Part shown: positions 1 to 7,587 of the stretch, one piece after another
How the letters are laid out: each line of letters opens with the position of its first letter
Numbering within the stretch: position 1 is the stretch's first letter
NCBI GenBank assembly: GCA_035499415.1
Contig: DATJYV010000231.1
Location: forward strand, 1 to 10,725
From: DATJYV01 sp035499415
Lineage (GTDB): Bacteria; Bacteroidota; Ignavibacteria; UBA10030
DNA: 10,725 nucleotides
Reading direction: 5' to 3'
The notes under the pieces: model-generated
Told to the model about the DNA's origin: nothing
Databases searched by the model: none
Seen by the model: the letters and a program-made list of their open reading frames with translations, nothing else
Program-made: the position numbers and the translations under genes

Positions 1-1
1 G

Positions 2-598
2 CCGGCACGGATCTTTGATGAATTGTTGATGAACGAAGGGTATGAATTCCCGGCCGGGTCGCTCCGCATGCGGTTCAATACCAACCATGACAAAAATGCG
101 TGGGACAATCCTGCGGTTGTCAAATTCACGAGGCAGGGGGCCAGGGCGACCGCCCTCATGGCATTCGCCTTTCCGGGCATCCCTCTGATTTACAACGGGG
201 AGGAGGTCGGGAATTCCCGGAAGCTCTCGCTCTTCGAGAAGGTGGGGATCGATTGGAGCCGGAACCCGGATTTCCGGACGTTCTATCTTCAGCTGACGAC
301 TCTGCGGCGTGAAAATATTGCCTTGCGGGACGGGAGTTTTTCGCCTGTCGGAATTAGTGGAGGGGAAAAGTCGTACGCGTTTCGGCGATCAGCTGCGGGC
401 AACGATGTCATCGTCTTCATTAATTTCGGTAAAAGCGAGACGAACATTGATTTCGACGTTCCCCGCGATTTGCAGTCGTCGACATTCAAGGAATTTTTTT
501 CAGGACGAACAGTGCCGGCGGGGAAACGCATATCTCTGAAACTCCCGCCGCTCGACTTTGTGGTCCTCACATCCAGGAACGGGCAGATACTTCAATGA
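2..598 (+). CDS. GH13 alpha-amylase-family glycosidase, C-terminal part (5' end outside window)
   Basis: This is the 3' end of a glycoside hydrolase family 13 (alpha-amylase clan) enzyme, which cleaves or rearranges alpha-glucosidic bonds in starch, glycogen or maltodextrins. The frame is open to the left edge, so the catalytic nucleophile and acid/base regions are not visible. What is visible is conserved region IV, TNHD, with the transition-state-stabilising Asp at bases 89-91, followed by the usual GIPLIYNGEEVG segment (about 172-213) that follows it in GH13 barrels. The last ~90 residues resemble the small C-terminal beta domain. It ends with TGA inside the ATGA overlap with the next gene, so the two are probably translationally coupled. 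The exact substrate and GH13 subfamily cannot be set from this fragment, nor can a signal peptide be judged. Confidence 0.9.
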   Translation, partial: PARIFDELLMNEGYEFPAGSLRMRFNTNHDKNAWDNPAVVKFTRQGARATALMAFAFPGIPLIYNGEEVGNSRKLSLFEKVGIDWSRNPDFRTFYLQLTTLRRENIALRDGSFSPVGISGGEKSYAFRRSAAGNDVIVFINFGKSETNIDFDVPRDLQSSTFKEFFSGRTVPAGKRISLKLPPLDFVVLTSRNGQILQ

Positions 599-1008
599 AA
601 TCGGCCACGGAATATCTTTGGTTTACCACGAAAAAACATCGCGACTACATCAACATAACGGAGGACGTCGCAGCGGTCGTGAAGAAAAGCGGCGTCCGCG
701 ATGGCATGGCGCTCGTCTCAGCGATGCATATCACGGCGGCGGTTTACGTCAACGACGCTGAACAGGGATTGATTCAGGACATCGACCAGTGGCTTGAAAA
801 GCTTGCCCCGTTCGACAAGGACTATCACCACCATGATACCGGGGAAACGAACGGGGATTCGCACTTGAAAAGCCTCCTGATGCATCATGAAGTGATCGTG
901 CCGATTACGGACGGCAAGCTCGATTTTGGACCGTGGCAGCAGATCTACTACGCTGAGTTCGACGGCCAGCGCCGGAAGCGTGTCGTGATAAAAGTCATGG
1001 GGGAGTGA
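595..1008 (+). CDS. yjbQ: YjbQ/UPF0047 family protein (secondary thiamine-phosphate synthase-type)
   Basis: The 137-residue product has the length and motif order of the UPF0047/YjbQ family: HITAAV (H45, T47), an HHHD segment (78-81), N86 with HLK (90-92), the GPWQQIYYAEFDG segment (112-124) and a basic RRKR before the last strand. The His/Asp/Glu residues form the presumed metal and active site. E. coli YjbQ has been linked to a weak thiamine-phosphate synthase activity by genetic rescue; the physiological role of the family is still unclear. ATG at 595 overlaps the TGA of the glycosidase (ATGA), which supports this start and coupled translation. Nothing in the neighbours points to thiamine synthesis, so the enzyme name is a family label rather than a demonstrated function. 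Confidence 0.92.
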   Translation: MKSATEYLWFTTKKHRDYINITEDVAAVVKKSGVRDGMALVSAMHITAAVYVNDAEQGLIQDIDQWLEKLAPFDKDYHHHDTGETNGDSHLKSLLMHHEVIVPITDGKLDFGPWQQIYYAEFDGQRRKRVVIKVMGE

Positions 1009-1080
1009 TCCGGCCGGATGCGCGATGTCATGGGAATGGGACGATACATGTTTTTTGATTTCTTCGAGTAAGAAAGGGCC

Positions 1081-1971
1081 ATGCATCTCCTCGAGTTTGT
1101 GATGTTTCAGGTCGTCGGGTTTTTCGTACGCCTTCTGCCGCTCCGGGTCGTAGGCACCCTCGGCGCGGCCCTTGGCTCTGCCGTCTTTCGGTGGACGAAC
1201 TTTCGCAAGCGGGTGACGATGGACAATCTTCGTCGTGCATTTCCGGAGGAGTCGGAAGAAAAACTCGAAGAAATTGCGCGGGGCGCGTTTGAATCGGTCG
1301 GCGCGAGTCTTCTCGAATTCATGTGGACGCCCAGGTTGACCGCCGAGCTTCTGCGGGAGTATGTCAGAATACCCGACGTCGAGCTCTTGCACACGGTCCG
1401 GAAACGCGGGAAGGGGGTGGTGCTCCTGGGCGCGCATTTTGGAAATTGGGAACTCATGGCGGAAAGTCTGGGCGTTCACATTGGAGAGTCGATTCACATC
1501 ATCGTGAAGCCGCAGTCCAACCGGTATGTCGACAGGGTCATCAACGAATGGCGGGTTCGACTGGGGAACCAAATAGTACCCATGGGGCGAGCGGTTCGGG
1601 AGGTTTTAGGAACGCTTCACAGCGGAGGATTTGTCGGGATACTCGCCGACCAAAGTGCACCGAGAGAGAGTCTGAGCGTCACCTTCTTCGGCCGCCAGGT
1701 GCCCACCTTTGAAGGTCCCGCGATGTTCTGCCTCAAGACCGGTGCGTCGATGGTTCTTTGTACCGTCCTCCGGCGCGTGAACAGGACGTACGAGGTTCAA
1801 CTTCAGGAGATTCCAACCGGTGACCTGAAGAACTCGGCGCCGGAATCAATTAAGGAACTCACACAGAGGCACGTGAGCGCGACGGAGCAAATGATTCGCG
1901 TGCATCCGGAGCAGTGGCTGTGGATGCACAAGCGCTGGAAGCACCTCGCCGATGATTCGGCCGGCGGATAG
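1081..1971 (+). CDS. LpxL/HtrB-family lysophospholipid (lipid A) acyltransferase
   Basis: The 296-residue protein matches the LpxL/HtrB/MsbB acyltransferase family, inner-membrane enzymes that add secondary acyl chains to lipid A precursors. It has a hydrophobic N-terminal segment (about 5-36), the catalytic HX4E motif AHFGNWE (H119, E124), an ADQ segment (189-191), an FFG...FEGPA segment (202-214) and the typical C-terminal PEQWLWMHKRWK (276-287). The length is normal for the family. ATG 1081 is preceded by AGAAAGGG and by an in-frame TAA at 1069-1071, so no upstream ATG in this frame is possible. The next gene, a heptosyltransferase-like GT9 enzyme, follows after 15 nt, so the pair probably acts in lipopolysaccharide assembly. 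The acyl donor and acceptor are not fixed by sequence alone; acyltransferases for other membrane lipids share the fold. Confidence 0.92.
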   Translation: MHLLEFVMFQVVGFFVRLLPLRVVGTLGAALGSAVFRWTNFRKRVTMDNLRRAFPEESEEKLEEIARGAFESVGASLLEFMWTPRLTAELLREYVRIPDVELLHTVRKRGKGVVLLGAHFGNWELMAESLGVHIGESIHIIVKPQSNRYVDRVINEWRVRLGNQIVPMGRAVREVLGTLHSGGFVGILADQSAPRESLSVTFFGRQVPTFEGPAMFCLKTGASMVLCTVLRRVNRTYEVQLQEIPTGDLKNSAPESIKELTQRHVSATEQMIRVHPEQWLWMHKRWKHLADDSAGG

Positions 1972-1977
1972 CGGATG

Positions 1978-1986
1978 GGAGGGAGG
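1978..1986 (+). promoter_or_regulatory. Shine-Dalgarno site deciding the GT9 start
   Basis: GGAGGGAGG lies directly before ATG 1987, with GGAGG 4 nt from it. An in-frame ATG at 1975 lies just before this purine run and has no comparable site ahead of it, so 1987 is the better start. Confidence 0.6.
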
Positions 1987-3030
1987 ATGGACCGAACCGT
2001 CGAGCGAATAATCGTCATCCAGACTGCCTTCATCGGCGATGTCATTCTTACCCTTCCCTTGATTCAAATTCTTCGCAAGAAATTTCCGTCTGCCCGCCTG
2101 GACGTCGTCGTAGTCCCGCGCGCAGCCAACCTGCTTGACCACCACCCGGCTGTTTCCAACATCGTTCCCTACGACAAGCGCGGCCGCCAACGCGGCTTGG
2201 GCGGGTTCATGGAGATGGTTCGCCGCCTTCGTGCAGAACGCTACGACCTGGCGCTGGTTCCGCATCGGTCGCTCCGAAGCGCTGCATTAGCGCGTGCCTC
2301 GAAAGTTCCAGTCTGCATCGGGTTTCGGACGAGCGTGGGGAGGATGTTGATGACGGCTACGGTTCCGTACCTCGCCGGAGTGCACGAAGTGGAGCGAAAC
2401 ATGGCTCTCCTGAAACCGTTGGGTATCGATGTGGCCGTGCGTGAACTTCCGACGCTCTATCCTTCGGCGGCCGACGAAGCGCGCGTTGATGCCTGGCTTA
2501 CCGCGATTATGCCGGGCATCGAAGGGGCGCTTATCGGTGTGGCGCCGGGAACGATCTGGAACACGAAACGGTGGCCGAAGGAGCGTTTTGCGCTTGTTGC
2601 GCAGGCACTCGCCGCACAGGGCAATCGCGTGGTCCTCATCGGAGGACCCGAGGACGCATCGCTCGCCGGTGAAATCGCGTCGACGGTCAATGACCGGAGA
2701 GTTGCGACGGCTGCCGGAGCGCTTACGCTTCTGGAATCCGCCGCCCTCATCAGACGATGCCAACAACTCATCACCAACGATAGCGCTCCCATGCACATGG
2801 CAGTGGCGATGCGGACCCCTGTCATCGCGCTGTTTGGAGCGACCGTGCCGGCGTTCGGCTTTGCGCCGTACGGGGAACACGATACGGTCGTGGAGACAAA
2901 CGGCCTCAGCTGCCGTCCCTGCTCGATCCACGGAGGCGACCGGTGTCCCATCGGCACGTTCGATTGCATGCTGCATATTTCGGCGGACCGGGTCGTACGC
3001 CTCGTAAACGAACGGACCGGCGTCCGTTAG
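1987..3030 (+). CDS. Glycosyltransferase family 9 (ADP-heptose:LPS heptosyltransferase, WaaF-like)
   Basis: The 347-residue protein is a GT9 (GT-B fold) enzyme of the LPS heptosyltransferase type, which transfers heptose from ADP-heptose to the inner core at the cytoplasmic face. The N-terminal strand and loop read IIVIQTAFIGDVILT (8-22), containing the family Asp (D18). The C-terminal half has GVAPGTIWNTKRWPKERF (184-201), with the conserved TKRWP; VVLIGGPED (215-223); NDSAPMHMAVAM (264-275); and ALFGAT (281-286), which together bind the nucleotide sugar. A cysteine cluster CRPC...CP...FDCM (309-328) is typical of WaaF-like members. The start is ATG 1987, with 1975 as an alternative four codons upstream. 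It follows the LpxL-like gene by 15 nt. Whether the sugar is heptose or another nucleotide sugar cannot be proven here. Confidence 0.92.
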   Translation: MDRTVERIIVIQTAFIGDVILTLPLIQILRKKFPSARLDVVVVPRAANLLDHHPAVSNIVPYDKRGRQRGLGGFMEMVRRLRAERYDLALVPHRSLRSAALARASKVPVCIGFRTSVGRMLMTATVPYLAGVHEVERNMALLKPLGIDVAVRELPTLYPSAADEARVDAWLTAIMPGIEGALIGVAPGTIWNTKRWPKERFALVAQALAAQGNRVVLIGGPEDASLAGEIASTVNDRRVATAAGALTLLESAALIRRCQQLITNDSAPMHMAVAMRTPVIALFGATVPAFGFAPYGEHDTVVETNGLSCRPCSIHGGDRCPIGTFDCMLHISADRVVRLVNERTGVR

Positions 3031-3036
3031 GGTTTT
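3011..3036 (+). terminator. Possible hairpin terminator overlapping the GT9 stop codon
   Basis: A perfect 7-bp inverted repeat, AACGGAC - CGGC - GTCCGTT (3011-3028), covers the last codons and the first base of the stop codon of the glycosyltransferase gene. AGGGTTTT follows, so a short T run lies 4-5 nt after the stem. The position, at the end of the gene run and before a tRNA transcription unit, fits a terminator. The weak and offset T tract leaves it uncertain. Confidence 0.35.
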
Positions 3037-3063
3037 CGTCGGATGCGGTTTCCTGCGGCGGTA

Positions 3064-3092
3064 TTGCCTTCCCTGCTTTAGTTTCGTATTTT
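3064..3092 (+). promoter_or_regulatory. Candidate promoter for tRNA-Arg
   Basis: TTGCCT (3064-3069) and TATTTT (3087-3092) are separated by 17 nt, a housekeeping-sigma-like arrangement. It would give a leader of about 100 nt before the tRNA. The 170-nt gap between the glycosyltransferase gene and the tRNA has no convincing coding frame, so a promoter somewhere in it is expected, but this choice is only pattern based. Confidence 0.3.
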
Positions 3093-3178
3093 ACACTGTT
3101 TCTTGCGGATGCATCACACCTCCAGCCGTCGATGACGACGCGACGCAAGCGGAGGGTACATCCGGGATCGCAAGAGGC

Positions 3179-3193
3179 CATTTTCATTTTTCC
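3179..3193 (+). repeat. 15-mer CATTTTCATTTTTCC, copy 1 (before tRNA-Arg)
   Basis: This T-rich 15-mer ends 7 nt before the tRNA and is repeated exactly at 10382-10396, in the gap before leuS. Both copies lie in noncoding DNA upstream of a translation-related gene, and both are followed within a few bases by TTGTC. It may be a shared leader or promoter element, or low-complexity chance. Confidence 0.35.
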
Positions 3194-3200
3194 TTGTCTC

Positions 3201-3277
3201 GCGCCTGTAGCTCAGATGGATAGAGCGACAGCCTCCGGAGCTGTAGGCCGGGCGTTCGAGTCGCCCCAGGCGCACCA
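3201..3277 (+). tRNA. tRNA-Arg (anticodon CCG), CCA encoded
   Basis: A complete 77-nt cloverleaf can be drawn. The acceptor stem GCGCCTG (3201-3207) pairs perfectly with CAGGCGC (3267-3273). The D stem is GCTC/GAGC (3210-3213/3223-3226). The anticodon stem is ACAGC/GCTGT (3228-3232/3240-3244) with loop CTCCGGA and anticodon CCG at 3235-3237, reading CGG. The T stem is GGGCG/CGCCC (3250-3254/3262-3266) with loop TTCGAGT. Discriminator A and the CCA end (3275-3277) are encoded. The isoacceptor serves the Arg CGG codon, which is used repeatedly in the neighbouring genes. Confidence 0.97.
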
Positions 3278-3312
3278 GAATCCAGCGGAATCTTGTCTAA
3301 ACCGAGGACCTC

Positions 3313-4008
3313 ATGCTTAGACCGCAGAAAAAAGTATCGAAACGTGAAATCAAAGAAGACCAGCTCGTCTCAAGGTATTTCCAGATTCGAAAGTGGGTTG
3401 AAGATAACAAACGTCTGGCAACATACATCGTGGGGACTCCGGTGGTTGCCGTTGCAGCGTTGCTTCTGTGGAACGCCAAACAAAATGATGCAAACAACGA
3501 AGCTTCAACCCGATTGGCCAGGATCCTTCCGTACTATACGGACGGAAGATATGAACAAGCGGTGAGCGGTATTGTTCAGGAAGGCATCCAGGGGCTGCAG
3601 CAAATCGTCGACAATTATGGGAGTACCCCATCGGGAGAGTACGCCAAGCTTTATCTTGCGAATTGCTATCTGGCGGAGGGTAAGTACGACCGGGCGAGAG
3701 GCTATTTTAAGGATGTCGACGTATCGGACAAATTGCTCGGAGCGTCCGCGCTTGCTGGTGTCGCAACCTGCGCGGAGGCAATGGGAAACCGGGAGGAGGC
3801 GGCGATGTATTTTGAAAAGGCGGCCCTGAACGACATGACAGAACTATCCGCTCCCGAATATCTCGTGGACGCCGCGGAAAACTATTCTGCGGTCGGAAAT
3901 AAAGCAAAAGCAGGAGAACTTTTAGAAACGCTCAAGAAGGAGTTTCCGAGCTCGTCCTACGCCCGCGACTTCAACCGGTATCGAGCTCAGTACGCGCCCT
4001 CCACATAG
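3313..4008 (+). CDS. Membrane-anchored tetratricopeptide repeat protein
   Basis: The 231-residue product has a strongly basic N-terminus (about 1-35), one hydrophobic segment (about 36-53) and then a helical region with TPR character. One repeat is near 107-138 (YAKLYLANCYLAEGKYDRARGYF), one near 142-172 (ASALAGVATCAEAMGNREEAAMYFEKA) and a third near 183-212. The positive-inside rule puts the N-terminus in the cytoplasm and the repeats in the periplasm. This layout recalls YfgM-like and other single-pass TPR proteins, which act as protein-protein scaffolds in envelope biogenesis, but no specific partner can be named. ATG 3313 has GAGGA (3304-3308) close upstream. The gene starts 35 nt after the tRNA and may share its transcript. 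Function unknown beyond the domain type. Confidence 0.85.
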   Translation: MLRPQKKVSKREIKEDQLVSRYFQIRKWVEDNKRLATYIVGTPVVAVAALLLWNAKQNDANNEASTRLARILPYYTDGRYEQAVSGIVQEGIQGLQQIVDNYGSTPSGEYAKLYLANCYLAEGKYDRARGYFKDVDVSDKLLGASALAGVATCAEAMGNREEAAMYFEKAALNDMTELSAPEYLVDAAENYSAVGNKAKAGELLETLKKEFPSSSYARDFNRYRAQYAPST

Positions 4009-4109
4009 CGGGACAGAGCCGTGGGTTGCAGGAGAGCGGAGACGGCCGCCTCTTTCTCCCGCCCGCTCGTCGTATCATTTCCCGGTCACACGTCCTTCGA
4101 TTAATCGCG

Positions 4110-5453
4110 ATGGCGATCTTTCCGGATAAGCACTACTCCAGCCGAATTCTCCAGATCGCCGTTCCGGCCATTGCCGGACTCTCTTCCCAAATGCTTGTTT
4201 CCATCATCGATACGGCGATGATTGGACGGCTCGACCATTCGGAAGTCGCCCTTGCCGCAATGGGCCTGGGGGTCCTCGCAACATGGACGTTGACGAGTTT
4301 TTTTTCCAGTCTCGCCACCGGGACGCATGTGCTCGTCGCTCGGAGGTACGGACAAGGCAAGCATACGGCCGCGGGCATCGTCCTCAACAATTCGCTGGCG
4401 CTCAGCCTCCTGCTCGGGCTCGCCTTCGGATTTATCGGATACTATTATGCGTATCAATTCATCGGATTTTTCTCAAGTGACGACCGCGTCGCTCGGGCGG
4501 CGGCGGAGTACATCAAGTTTCGCTCGCTCGGCCTTCCGTTCTTCCTTCTCGCCGTCTCGTACCGCGGATTTTTTTTTGGCATCGGCCACACCAAAGTGTT
4601 CATGTTTTCAGCGATTGTCTCCTACTTTTTTAACATCGTTTTCAATTACCTCCTGATTTTCGGCGTGTGGGGCTTCCCGCGCATGGGGCTCGCCGGGGCA
4701 GGGCTGGCTGCCTCGATTGGCATGTTCCTGGGGCTTATCTTCTTCATCCTCGTAACCTTTCTCCCCGTTTATCGAAAGAAGTATAAGTACTACGATATGA
4801 TCGTCGTCGGCATCAAACACATACTGCCGGTCATCCGAATTGCACTTCCCGTATCGTTCCAGAACATCTTGATCCTGTTCGGGTTTCTTGTGTTCGTCGC
4901 GATCGCAGGAATATTCGGGACCCTCCAGCAGGCGGCGACGCAGGTCGTCATCACTGCGCTCTTCCTGTCGTTCATGCCCTGTTTCGGTTTCGGCATCGCC
5001 ACGCAGACGTTGGTCGGAAACGCCCTCGGGGATAATGCTCCCAAGGAGGCCTACCGGTACGGAGTTGAAACGGCCAAGATCGCGACGATCTTTACTCTTT
5101 GTCTCGGAGCGCTGTTCACGGCATTCCCCGGCGCAATTCTTTCGGTTATCACGACGAATAGGGAAGTGGTGACGGTTGCACGTCCTCTGTTGATGCTTGC
5201 GGGCATCGCACAGATCGCTTACGGTTCGGGCATCATCCTCGCCAACGGTTTACAGGCGGCCGGTGCGACGGTTTTTGTCATGTTCCTCGAAGTAATCACG
5301 CATTGGATCGTGTTTCTTCCGCTTGCCTATTTCCTCGGGACCAGGTTCGGGATTTTCGGAGCGTGGATGGCCCTGCCGATCTATATCCTCGCATATTCCA
5401 CGATGGCATGGATCCGCTTTCGGTCGGGATCCTGGATGGAGATGAAGGTTTAA
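4110..5453 (+). CDS. MATE-family multidrug/toxin efflux transporter
   Basis: The 447-residue protein is almost entirely hydrophobic with about 12 membrane segments in two halves, the usual size and layout of MATE (NorM/DinF-like) antiporters, which export organic cations or other compounds using Na+ or H+ gradients. Family-like segments include the first helix IAVPAIAGLSSQML (16-29) with DTAMIGRL following (34-41), GTHVLVARRYGQG (71-83) and, in the second half, ATQTLVGNALG (297-307). The frame is open upstream to a TTG at 4026, but ATG 4110 gives the normal MATE N-terminus, while the extra 28 residues are hydrophilic and not family-like; neither start has a good ribosome binding site. The stop lies 1 nt before the ATG of the GAF-SpoIIE phosphatase, so the two are likely co-transcribed. 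The substrate cannot be inferred. Confidence 0.9.
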   Translation: MAIFPDKHYSSRILQIAVPAIAGLSSQMLVSIIDTAMIGRLDHSEVALAAMGLGVLATWTLTSFFSSLATGTHVLVARRYGQGKHTAAGIVLNNSLALSLLLGLAFGFIGYYYAYQFIGFFSSDDRVARAAAEYIKFRSLGLPFFLLAVSYRGFFFGIGHTKVFMFSAIVSYFFNIVFNYLLIFGVWGFPRMGLAGAGLAASIGMFLGLIFFILVTFLPVYRKKYKYYDMIVVGIKHILPVIRIALPVSFQNILILFGFLVFVAIAGIFGTLQQAATQVVITALFLSFMPCFGFGIATQTLVGNALGDNAPKEAYRYGVETAKIATIFTLCLGALFTAFPGAILSVITTNREVVTVARPLLMLAGIAQIAYGSGIILANGLQAAGATVFVMFLEVITHWIVFLPLAYFLGTRFGIFGAWMALPIYILAYSTMAWIRFRSGSWMEMKV

Positions 5454-5454
5454 T

Positions 5455-7539
5455 ATGTCGCGCGTGCGCCGTGTCCTCCTCGTGGCATTTCCCGTGGTGG
5501 TCCTTCCGCTCGTCTTTATCTTTGACGTGGTTCGGTCGGCCGTCGACCTCGATATCTCCTGGCTCTCGTATGCGCGTGATGGGCTGGTTGCACTCGTGTT
5601 TGTTTCCATGTATCTCAACATGGAAGACCGGCGCAAGGGGAAGAAAGGCATCTCGACCAAGGAGATCGGGCGGCTCCTGATGGTGAGCGTGCTGGCCCTC
5701 GGCGCGGCAGGGGCTCTGACCTTCATTCGTTCGAGCGTCCCCGCGGAAGGCCAGGTGCGGTTCGGGGTTACTGCTCTCGTCATTCTCGCTGCAACGCTCG
5801 GAGGGACGGTCCTCGGGTATTTTGCCATCTCGGCGCTTCTGACAATGAAAGACCTCGTCCTGTTCAAGCGACGAAAGGGGACGCGCAGGATTTTCGTCAT
5901 CTTCGTCGTTCTCCAGATTGCCACGGCTGCGGTCTATCTCCCGCTTCTCTCGCCCCTCGGCGGCGTGCCGGCAACACTGTTGTTCTCGTTCACGATCCTC
6001 GCGGGCGTCATCAATGCATTCAAGCAGAATTGGATCGTCTACCTGTCCCGGCGGGAGAAAATCTTCTCGATTATCTACAGCGCTCTCCTGTTCATCGTCC
6101 TTCTGCTCATGGACGTGATTTTGGCCCAGAACTCCGGGGGAACCCGCGCCCTCGAAGCGTTCAGCAGACCGCTCCTGCGTTTTGTCGAGACGAACTCGGT
6201 CGTCGCGACGATTTATTTCGGCATGGCATTCGTCAGCACGCTCTTTCACCTTCCAACGGCAGAAGTCTTCGAACGGAAACAGTCGGAGTTGAACTCTCTT
6301 CACAACCTCGGGCGCCTCGTGACACAGGTCCTTGATTTTAACGAGCTGGTCGAGACGGTGACCGAAATGACGACGGAGGTCTGCGGTGCGAAGAGCGCAT
6401 GGCTTGAGCTTCTTCGGGAAGGGGCTGACGCGGGTCGGTCCGATGTCGTGTCCTGCCACGGAATCAGCCGCGACCAGATCGAAGCGTTTTCGGGGGAAGA
6501 AGATGCGTCGTTCCGAAAGCTCGTCCTCGAATCGCGGAAAGTCGTCCTCGTCGATGATGTTCGCAGTGACCGGCGCACAAAGTCGCTTTCGGGTCTCGTG
6601 CCTCTCGACCGATCACTGCTGAGTATTCCCCTCATGGCGCGGGGAGAGCTCGTCGGGATTCTGCATGCGACGAAGGAGGAGGAGAATGGATTCGACCAGG
6701 ACGACATCGACGTCATGACGACGTTCGCAGACCAGGCCGCCATTGCGATTGAAAACTCGCGGCTCATTGCGAAATCGATCGAACGCGAGCGGCTGCAACG
6801 GGAGATCGAGCTTGCCCAGCGGATGCAGCGCCGGTTGCTCCCCCAGGGAATGCCGCAGATCGACGGCGTCGACATCAGCGCCATCTCTGTCTCCTCGTTG
6901 GAGGTGGGGGGGGACTACTACGATTTTGTGCCGTTGTCGAACGATCGGTACGGAATTGCCGTTGGCGATGTTTCGGGGAAGGGAGTTTCCGCGGCATTCT
7001 ATATGGCGGAGGTCAAGGGGATCCTGTTGTCGCTCAGCAAGGTCTGTTCATCGCCGCGTGAGCTGCTGGTGCGCGCGAACAAGGCCCTCGTAGATAGTCT
7101 GGAAAAAAATGCCTTCATTAGTTTCATGTATGCGATACTCGATGCACAGGCGGAAGAAATCGTTCTGGCTCGGGCGGGTCATTGCCCGTTGCTCTATCTT
7201 ACCGCGTCCGGTGCGGAGCTCGTGCGCCCGACAGGATTGGGACTCGGCCTCACGTCGGGCGAGATCTTCGAGCAGTCAACCGAAGAACGAATTCTCAGAC
7301 TGCACGCGGGGGATGTCTGCGTTTTGTATACCGATGGGGTCACGGAAGCACGAAATGAAGCCGGGGACGAGTTCGGCACCGAGCGTCTCGTATCGGCGTC
7401 GAAAGAAGCGCAAACCCTTACCGGAAGAGAGATCCGGGACCGGATCCTCGAGGCCATACGAACTTTTACCGGCCATGACTCGTATAATGACGATATGACC
7501 CTGGTCGTCATTAAATGGTGTGGAAGGGATAAACGATGA
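5455..7539 (+). CDS. Membrane-bound GAF-SpoIIE (PP2C) serine phosphatase
   Basis: The 694-residue protein has three parts. Residues 1-270 contain about eight hydrophobic stretches (near 6-25, 43-55, 73-92, 104-126, 146-165, 171-187, 204-224, 248-265) that I do not recognise as a named sensory domain. Residues 280-436 look like a GAF domain ending in the usual FADQAAIAIENSRLI helix (424-438). After a helical linker (ERERLQREIELAQRMQRRLL, 443-462) comes a SpoIIE/RsbU-type PP2C domain with metal-binding motifs GGDYYD (D487), GDVSGKG (504-510), AGH (574-576), LYTDG (D627) and NDDMT (D679-D680), all intact. Such enzymes dephosphorylate STAS anti-sigma antagonists; the STAS gene 48 nt downstream is the likely substrate. 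ATG 5455 lies 1 nt after the MATE stop, with GATGAAGG upstream. Confidence 0.93.
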   Translation: MSRVRRVLLVAFPVVVLPLVFIFDVVRSAVDLDISWLSYARDGLVALVFVSMYLNMEDRRKGKKGISTKEIGRLLMVSVLALGAAGALTFIRSSVPAEGQVRFGVTALVILAATLGGTVLGYFAISALLTMKDLVLFKRRKGTRRIFVIFVVLQIATAAVYLPLLSPLGGVPATLLFSFTILAGVINAFKQNWIVYLSRREKIFSIIYSALLFIVLLLMDVILAQNSGGTRALEAFSRPLLRFVETNSVVATIYFGMAFVSTLFHLPTAEVFERKQSELNSLHNLGRLVTQVLDFNELVETVTEMTTEVCGAKSAWLELLREGADAGRSDVVSCHGISRDQIEAFSGEEDASFRKLVLESRKVVLVDDVRSDRRTKSLSGLVPLDRSLLSIPLMARGELVGILHATKEEENGFDQDDIDVMTTFADQAAIAIENSRLIAKSIERERLQREIELAQRMQRRLLPQGMPQIDGVDISAISVSSLEVGGDYYDFVPLSNDRYGIAVGDVSGKGVSAAFYMAEVKGILLSLSKVCSSPRELLVRANKALVDSLEKNAFISFMYAILDAQAEEIVLARAGHCPLLYLTASGAELVRPTGLGLGLTSGEIFEQSTEERILRLHAGDVCVLYTDGVTEARNEAGDEFGTERLVSASKEAQTLTGREIRDRILEAIRTFTGHDSYNDDMTLVVIKWCGRDKR

Positions 7540-7587
7540 GATTGAACAAATCGTCAACACTGCATCGGCAGGAAGGAGAACTCCACC

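Noticed and set aside
1018..1071. 17-codon frame (ATG to TAA) in the gap before the acyltransferase, in the same frame as it
   Set aside because: No ribosome binding site of note and no recognisable peptide; more likely chance, although a leader peptide cannot be excluded.
718..1572. 284-codon open frame on the - strand
   Set aside because: It is antisense to the YjbQ and acyltransferase genes, which have clear family motifs; no recognisable domain in the antisense product.
2943..3320. + strand open frame of 125 codons across the tRNA, translating to VAQMDRATASG-like sequence
   Set aside because: It is the well-known false protein produced by reading through a tRNA gene; it overlaps the end of the glycosyltransferase gene in another frame and contains the whole tRNA-Arg.
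4031..4059. GGAGA...TCTCC inverted repeat before the MATE gene as a terminator
   Set aside because: Only 5 bp plus a broken inner 3-bp stem and no following T tract; too weak to annotate.
5296..6459. 387-codon open frame on the - strand
   Set aside because: It lies antisense to the MATE end and the membrane phosphatase, both strongly supported by motifs; its product is charged and low-complexity with no domain, as expected of a GC-rich shadow frame.
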